Assembly (NCBI GenBank): GCA_947458565.1
Contig: CANGZK010000029.1
Coordinates: forward strand, 1 to 10,678
Source: Acidimicrobiaceae bacterium
Lineage (GTDB): Bacteria; Actinomycetota; Acidimicrobiia; Acidimicrobiales; Ilumatobacteraceae
DNA length: 10,678 bases
Direction: 5' to 3'
Of the stretch, positions 7,127 to 10,678 are shown one piece after another. The notes under the pieces were generated by a model. It did not search any database and had not been told where the DNA came from. It saw only the letters and a list, made by a program, of their open reading frames with translations. Positions within the stretch are counted from its first letter, which is position 1; each line of letters starts with the position of its first letter. Made by a program: the position numbers and the translations under genes.

Positions 7127-7966
7127 TTATGTAAGAAGTTTTGAACGTTGGTGAACGCTCGAGATAGCAGCCAGCAGCATCGGAATGTACGTGCGGTGAT
7201 CGGTGTAGACAGCATTGTGTCCGCCGTCAACAAAGTGTGCGTCTACATCGTCGAGTAATTCAATGAGTCTTTGCTGTCGATCAACCGCAACAACTTGATC
7301 TTGAGTGGTGATCACAACTGATGCAGGAACATCAACGTCTTTGAGCCACGAAGTTGAATCGAAGTTTCCAATTGCGCTTCCTGCTTCGATAATTTTGCGC
7401 CAATCATGCGAAGCCATCTGCTCCAGAGCCCATGGCTCAAGACCGTCACCCTTGCGTTGCATGTACAACTGCTCGGTAAGCCAGTCAATGGTTTGGTTTG
7501 GGGTGAGACGCGCAAGTACCGCCAACCCTGTGAGCCCCAAGAACGACAGTCGCTCTTCGCGCGACACTGCAAAACTTGCGGCCGTAGAGCACAGCACCAG
7601 TCCGCGCACTCGTGATTCGTGACGCTTCCAGACCAATTGGGCAATGGTGCCACCCATGGAGTAACCAACCGGAATAAACGTATTGATGCCGAGCACATCA
7701 GCAATTGCTGCAACGTCGTCAGCACAGTCCTCTAAACGAAATGGATTTTTTGAACTAATGCCTTTGCCGTGACCACGGTGATCGGGCGCAATGATTCGAA
7801 AATGTTCGCCGAGCGCTTCGAATGCCGTGAACCAATTGAGATCTGCAGTTGCTGTCCAACCATGCAATAAGAAAATTGTCGGAGCGCCAGGTGGACCCTG
7901 CACCTCGCGAATAAATGTTTGACCACGACCCGGTAATTCGAGTGCACGACCTGGAGGGAGAGACAT
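7127..7966 (-). CDS. Alpha/beta hydrolase of unknown substrate
   Basis: A 279-residue alpha/beta-hydrolase-fold protein. The oxyanion-hole motif LLHGW is at 33-37, followed by APDHRGHGKG (60-69). The nucleophile elbow GYSMGG has Ser103; the acid is probably Asp223 (TTQDQVV) and the catalytic His250 lies in DGGHNAV. A cap region lies between about 125 and 205. No signal peptide is seen, so the enzyme is cytoplasmic. The best functional guess is an esterase, lactonase or C-C bond hydrolase; the substrate cannot be read from the sequence. Its start is 20 bp after the greA stop on the same strand, so it may share the greA transcript. No clear Shine-Dalgarno precedes the ATG at 7966. Motif completeness makes it likely to be active. 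Confidence 0.9.
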   Translation of the reverse strand: MSLPPGRALELPGRGQTFIREVQGPPGAPTIFLLHGWTATADLNWFTAFEALGEHFRIIAPDHRGHGKGISSKNPFRLEDCADDVAAIADVLGINTFIPVGYSMGGTIAQLVWKRHESRVRGLVLCSTAASFAVSREERLSFLGLTGLAVLARLTPNQTIDWLTEQLYMQRKGDGLEPWALEQMASHDWRKIIEAGSAIGNFDSTSWLKDVDVPASVVITTQDQVVAVDRQQRLIELLDDVDAHFVDGGHNAVYTDHRTYIPMLLAAISSVHQRSKLLT

Positions 7967-7986
7967 TGTGTGTGAGCTATAGCTTT

Positions 7987-8469
7987 CTATCGTGCGGATT
8001 CGGTGTCGAGTACTTTGACTTTGAGTTTGCCATTTGGTGCATCGTAGGAAACCGTTGCACCTTTTTTGGCACCGAGCAAACTTGAACCGAGCGGAGAACT
8101 TGGGCTCATCACGCTGACGTCGCCAGCCTCTGGGCGCTCTTCAACATGACCGATCAGATAGCGCTCTGCATCAGAGTCTGCGTCGCCGTCGTACACGATG
8201 GTGACAATGGTGCCCAGACCGACCACACCATCTGGTGCTGGTGGAATGATCTCGGCATCTTCAAGGAAGGATTCGATTTGGCGAATGCGACCCTCCATGT
8301 GGCCTTGCTCGTCTTTGGCTGCGTGGTAGTCGCCATTTTCTTTGAGGTCACCCATTTCACGGGCTCGTTCGATCTTGTCCGCAACTTGAATACGGCCTCG
8401 AGTGGTGAGATCAGTGAATTCGGCAGTTAAGCGGTCATGGGCTGCCTGAGAAAGTTGGTGCTTTGCCAT
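7987..8469 (-). CDS. greA: Transcription elongation factor GreA
   Basis: GreA enters the RNA polymerase secondary channel and stimulates cleavage of backtracked transcripts. The 160-residue protein has the two expected parts: an N-terminal antiparallel coiled coil (about 1-75) and a C-terminal FKBP-like globular domain with SPSSPLGSSLLGAKKG (122-137). The tip of the coiled coil reads REMGDLKENGDYHAA (37-51), and Asp41 and Glu44 occupy the same positions as the catalytic acidic residues of E. coli GreA. I place the start at the ATG 8469; a GTG two codons earlier (8475) is an alternative. A TAGCCT hexamer (minus strand, 8478-8483) would start transcription about 2 bases before this ATG, so the mRNA may be nearly leaderless. 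It is divergent from leuB with only 46 bp between starts. Confidence 0.96.
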   Translation of the reverse strand: MAKHQLSQAAHDRLTAEFTDLTTRGRIQVADKIERAREMGDLKENGDYHAAKDEQGHMEGRIRQIESFLEDAEIIPPAPDGVVGLGTIVTIVYDGDADSDAERYLIGHVEERPEAGDVSVMSPSSPLGSSLLGAKKGATVSYDAPNGKLKVKVLDTESAR

Positions 8470-8501
8470 GCGCACAAAGGCTAGCGGTGCTAATTGCGCC
8501 C

Positions 8502-8507
8502 TACGAT
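8502..8507 (+). promoter_or_regulatory. Candidate -10 box of leuB-ilvE
   Basis: TACGAT fits TAnnnT and ends 8 bases before the leuB ATG at 8516, predicting a leader of about 2 bases. No good -35 and no standard Shine-Dalgarno are visible. The 46-bp gap must also hold the divergent greA promoter, so the two polymerase sites would overlap. Confidence 0.45.
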
Positions 8508-8515
8508 ATAGGGGT

Positions 8516-9541
8516 ATGGCAACGTCAAAAACATCTCAACAATCTGGCACGAAGCATCGCATTGCGGTCATTGGTGGCGATGGCATTGGCCCAGAAGTCG
8601 TAGTCGAGGCGCTCAAAGTAATGCGTGCTGCAGGAGCAAACCTGGAGACAACTGATTTTGATTTGGGTGGTGCTCGATACTTGCGCGATGGCGAAGTGTT
8701 GTCGGACGAGACACTCGCACAGTTGCGCAATTTTGATGCCATCTTGCTTGGTGCTGTGGGTACGCCTGGCGTGCCACCTGGCGTGATTGAACGCGGCTTG
8801 TTGCTCAAGATGCGTTTTGAGTTGGACTTGTACATCAACCGTCGACCATTTGCAGGTACAGCACCGGGGCACACCACGCCACATGACTTCATTGTGATTC
8901 GTGAAAACACAGAAGGCCCATATGTTGGCGAAGGTGGTGTATTGCGTAAAGGCACTCCACAAGAAGTTGCCACACAGGGAAGTGTAAATACCGCACATGG
9001 TGTAGAGCGCTGCGTGCGATACGCATTTGAGTTGGCTGCAACACGTACTCGCAAACATCTCACACTCGTACACAAGACAAACGTTCTTACTTTTGCCGGC
9101 GATTTGTGGCAGCGCACATTTGATCGAGTTGCAAAAGAATTCCCTCAGGTTGCAACCGCATACAACCACGTAGATGCAGCCTGTATTTATTTCGTACAAG
9201 ACCCACATCGCTACGACGTGATCGTGACCGACAACTTGTTTGGCGACATCCTTACCGACTTGGGTGGAGCAGTGAGTGGCGGCATTGGCATTGCTTCGTC
9301 TGCAAACCTCAATCCAGCTGGCACTGGTCCATCAATGTTTGAACCTGTGCATGGTTCGGCACCAGACATCGTTGGCACAGGCAAGGCAAACCCCGTTGCC
9401 GCAATTTTGTCGGCAGCGCACATGCTTGAGTTTTTGGGAGAAAATGCAATGGCTGAGCGTGTACGCGCTGCGTGCCAAGCACCAGCAAGTGGCTCAACAA
9501 GCCAAATGGGCGATGAAATTAGTGCCAGAGTCGCCAAATAA
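8516..9541 (+). CDS. leuB: 3-isopropylmalate dehydrogenase
   Basis: LeuB oxidatively decarboxylates 3-isopropylmalate with NAD to the precursor of 2-ketoisocaproate, the step after LeuCD. The protein is 341 residues from ATG 8516. The frame is open from an ATG at 8468, but that would overlap the greA start and add 16 residues before the normal IAVIGGDGIGPEV (16-28). Motifs: LLLKMRFELDLYINRRPF (95-112), IRENTEGPYVGEGG (128-141), LVHKTNVL (184-191), HVDAACIYF (218-226), VTDNLFGDILTDLGGAVSGG (237-256) and the NAD-binding HGSAPDIVGTGKANP (279-293). Arg100, Arg110, Arg129, Tyr136, Lys187, Asp220, Asp244 and Asp248 are in place for substrate and metal binding. The VGTPGVPPGVIERGLLLKMR style is that of the actinobacterial LeuB type rather than the E. 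coli type. ilvE follows after 38 bp. Confidence 0.96.
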   Translation: MATSKTSQQSGTKHRIAVIGGDGIGPEVVVEALKVMRAAGANLETTDFDLGGARYLRDGEVLSDETLAQLRNFDAILLGAVGTPGVPPGVIERGLLLKMRFELDLYINRRPFAGTAPGHTTPHDFIVIRENTEGPYVGEGGVLRKGTPQEVATQGSVNTAHGVERCVRYAFELAATRTRKHLTLVHKTNVLTFAGDLWQRTFDRVAKEFPQVATAYNHVDAACIYFVQDPHRYDVIVTDNLFGDILTDLGGAVSGGIGIASSANLNPAGTGPSMFEPVHGSAPDIVGTGKANPVAAILSAAHMLEFLGENAMAERVRAACQAPASGSTSQMGDEISARVAK

Positions 9542-9570
9542 GAGCGATAGTTTAGAACGACATTACAAAA

Positions 9571-9575
9571 GAGGA
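9571..9575 (+). promoter_or_regulatory. Ribosome-binding site of ilvE
   Basis: GAGGA ends four bases before the ilvE ATG at 9580. It supports this start and contrasts with the apparently leaderless leuB upstream, as expected for an internal operon gene. Confidence 0.7.
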
Positions 9576-9579
9576 AAAC

Positions 9580-10494
9580 ATGCCAATTACCACGACACCA
9601 AAAATTTGGATGAACGGCAAGCTTGTCGATTGGGACAAAGCCCAAGTACACGTGTTGACACACACATTGCATTACGGCACCGGAGTCTTTGAAGGCATTC
9701 GCGCATACGAGACAAAGAATGGTCCAGCAATTTTCCGACTCACCGACCACATCAAACGTTTGTACAACTCGGCGAAGATCATGGGTATGGACATGCCATA
9801 TTCCGTCGAAGAAATCGTTCAAGCAACAAAAGACACAGTGAAGTCGACCGGATTGCCAGCTTGCTACATCCGTCCACTTGCGTATTACGGATACGGCGAG
9901 ATGGGCCTGAACACGTTGCCTTGCAAAGTTGATATTGCTATTGCCTGTTGGCCGTGGGGTGCGTATTTGGGTGATGATGCAGTGGAAAAAGGTGTTCGCA
10001 TGAAGGTTTCTTCATGGACTCGTCATGACCACAACACGATGCCACCTGCTGCAAAAACAGTTGGCAACTACGTCAACTCAACTCTGGCAAAAGTGGAAGC
10101 GCTCAAGGCCGGATATGACGAGGCGATAATGCTTGCGCCAAATGGTTTGATTGCTGAATGCACAGGAGAGAACATTTTCTGCGTGCGTGACGGCATCATC
10201 TTGACTCCACCTACATCTGCCGGTGCACTTGAGGGAATTACACAAAACAGCGTGATGCGTATTGCGCGTGATTTGGGCTACGACATTCGTGTCGACAACA
10301 TCGCACGAAGCGACCTGTACATCGCCGACGAAATCTTTGCCTGCGGCACCGCAGCCGAAGTTGGTTCGGTGAGCATGGTGGACGAGCGTTTAATTCCGTG
10401 TCCAGGTCCGAAAACTCGTGCCATTGCGGCCGCATATGCCAAGGCTGTGCGTGGTCAAGATGAGCGCTACATCGACTGGTGCGAACTGGCCTAA
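9580..10494 (+). CDS. ilvE: Branched-chain amino acid aminotransferase
   Basis: IlvE is a PLP-dependent class IV aminotransferase that makes leucine, isoleucine and valine from their 2-keto acids, so it completes the pathway served by LeuCD and LeuB. The 304-residue protein has the family motifs: HYGTGVFEGIRAY (31-43), YIRPLAYYGYGEMG (96-109), AAKTVGNYVNS (157-167) with Lys159 as the PLP-binding lysine, EAIMLAPNGLIAECTGENIF (181-200) with Glu193 contacting the pyridine nitrogen, and the phosphate-binding GTAAEV (257-262). Length and motifs are those of the roughly 300-residue E. coli-type IlvE, not the approximately 360-residue form of mycobacteria and corynebacteria. The GAGGA at 9571 supports the ATG. 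It is probably co-transcribed with leuB. Confidence 0.96.
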   Translation: MPITTTPKIWMNGKLVDWDKAQVHVLTHTLHYGTGVFEGIRAYETKNGPAIFRLTDHIKRLYNSAKIMGMDMPYSVEEIVQATKDTVKSTGLPACYIRPLAYYGYGEMGLNTLPCKVDIAIACWPWGAYLGDDAVEKGVRMKVSSWTRHDHNTMPPAAKTVGNYVNSTLAKVEALKAGYDEAIMLAPNGLIAECTGENIFCVRDGIILTPPTSAGALEGITQNSVMRIARDLGYDIRVDNIARSDLYIADEIFACGTAAEVGSVSMVDERLIPCPGPKTRAIAAAYAKAVRGQDERYIDWCELA

Positions 10495-10504
10495 ATCACA
10501 AGGG

Positions 10505-10609
10505 TGTGAGTAAAAAGGGGATATCCCCATTGCATTCCACAGCTTTATCCCCAGCGTTATTCACAGATGGGGTATGGCTTTAAGGGTTTTGTCCCCAAGG
10601 TTTTCCACA
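10505..10609. other. DnaA-box-like array (candidate replication origin or DnaA-regulated promoter)
   Basis: The region after ilvE is rich in 9-mers like the DnaA box TTATNCACA. On the + strand: ATATCCCCA (10521), CATTCCACA (10533), TTATCCCCA (10545) and TTATTCACA (10557), each starting exactly 12 bp after the last with 3-base spacers. A second pair follows: TTGTCCCCA (10589) and TTTTCCACA (10601), again 12 bp apart. TTATTCACA is a perfect match; TTATCCCCA is one base from TTATCCACA, TTGTCCCCA is one base from the high-GC actinobacterial TTGTCCACA, and TTTTCCACA is one base from TTATCCACA. A reversed one-mismatch box is TGTGAGTAA (10505-10513), with another at 10663-10671. The boxes alternate between TCCCCA and CACA endings. 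No long AT-rich unwinding tract is obvious within the window. Confidence 0.5.
10517..10528. repeat. Perfect 12-bp palindrome GGGGATATCCCC
   Basis: It lies at the left border of the DnaA-box array and overlaps its first box. On the minus strand it is followed by TTTTT, so it could also be a small intrinsic terminator (GGGG/CCCC stem, ATAT loop) for a transcript coming from the right. On the + strand there is no T-run, so it is not a terminator for ilvE. Confidence 0.5.
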
Positions 10610-10610
10610 A

Positions 10611-10622
10611 ACCCATATGGGT
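10611..10622. repeat. Perfect 12-bp palindrome ACCCATATGGGT
   Basis: It begins one base after the last DnaA-like box (ends 10609) and, with GGGGATATCCCC, brackets the box array. It could be a protein-binding site; no regulator is recognised. Confidence 0.45.
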
Positions 10623-10626
10623 CATG

Positions 10627-10656
10627 TTGGCGAACCACTACCTACGGGGTGATACT
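10627..10656 (+). promoter_or_regulatory. Candidate promoter for a gene entering at the right edge
   Basis: TTGGCG (10627-10632) and GATACT (10651-10656) are separated by 18 bp, a reasonable sigma-70-type -35/-10 pair. The predicted start point falls about 10663, next to GTG 10664. It lies just downstream of the DnaA-box array, as in DnaA-controlled promoters. Confidence 0.35.
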
Positions 10657-10663
10657 GGAGTCT

Positions 10664-10678
10664 GTGAATTACTTCGGA
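10664..10678 (+). CDS. Possible start of a gene at the right edge (partial)
   Basis: GTG AAT TAC TTC GGA is open to the edge. Support is positional only: the GATACT box upstream predicts transcription starting beside this GTG, and a GGAG (10657-10660) lies just before it. An ATG at 10624 in another frame is also open to the edge and cannot be excluded. Five codons say nothing about function; if the array is an origin, a replication gene would be a natural but unproven expectation. Confidence 0.2.

Noticed and set aside
8468..8515. Extension of LeuB to the ATG at 8468
   Set aside because: It would overlap the greA start codon, add residues not seen in the family, and ignore the -10 box placed for the ATG at 8516.
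8525..9208. 227-residue minus-strand frame opposite leuB
   Set aside because: It is a shadow of the well-supported leuB gene; its translation is Cys-rich with no family signature.

Overview
The window is a compact stretch of bacterial chromosome with central-metabolism genes. Base composition is moderate, close to even G+C by eye. LeuB and GreA look actinobacterial in length and motifs, and several genes have a TAnnnT -10 hexamer so close to the start codon that the message would be leaderless or nearly so. I infer an actinobacterium, possibly a moderate-GC lineage such as Acidimicrobiia. The exact lineage is a guess. There is no sign of mobile elements, CRISPR or RNA genes.

Layout from left to right. 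The 3' end of an unidentified + strand gene (to 146) faces a minus-strand beta-class carbonic anhydrase (156-734). Next, also on the minus strand, come leuD (849-1439) and leuC (1450-2865), the two subunits of isopropylmalate isomerase. A 77-bp intergenic region with a perfect 7-7-7 palindrome separates leuC from a divergent gene of unknown function (2943-3497). That gene runs into a tight + strand operon nadA-nadB-nadC (3542-7109), the full de novo route from L-aspartate to nicotinate mononucleotide. Converging on nadC are an alpha/beta hydrolase (7127-7966) and greA (7987-8469), both minus strand. Divergent from greA are leuB (8516-9541) and ilvE (9580-10494) on the + strand.

LeuCD, LeuB and IlvE carry out the last three steps of leucine synthesis, but they sit in two separated clusters, and leuA is not in the window. 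NadABC form a self-contained NAD precursor operon. Both NadA and LeuC need 4Fe-4S clusters.

The most unusual part is the right edge (10495-10678). It is non-coding and holds a regular array of DnaA-box-like 9-mers. Four boxes repeat exactly every 12 bp and a further pair has the same 12-bp spacing, with alternating TCCCCA and CACA endings. Two perfect 12-bp palindromes flank the array, and a plausible promoter and start codon follow at the very end. This looks like a replication-origin element or a DnaA-controlled promoter, and the evidence lies only in the sequence pattern.
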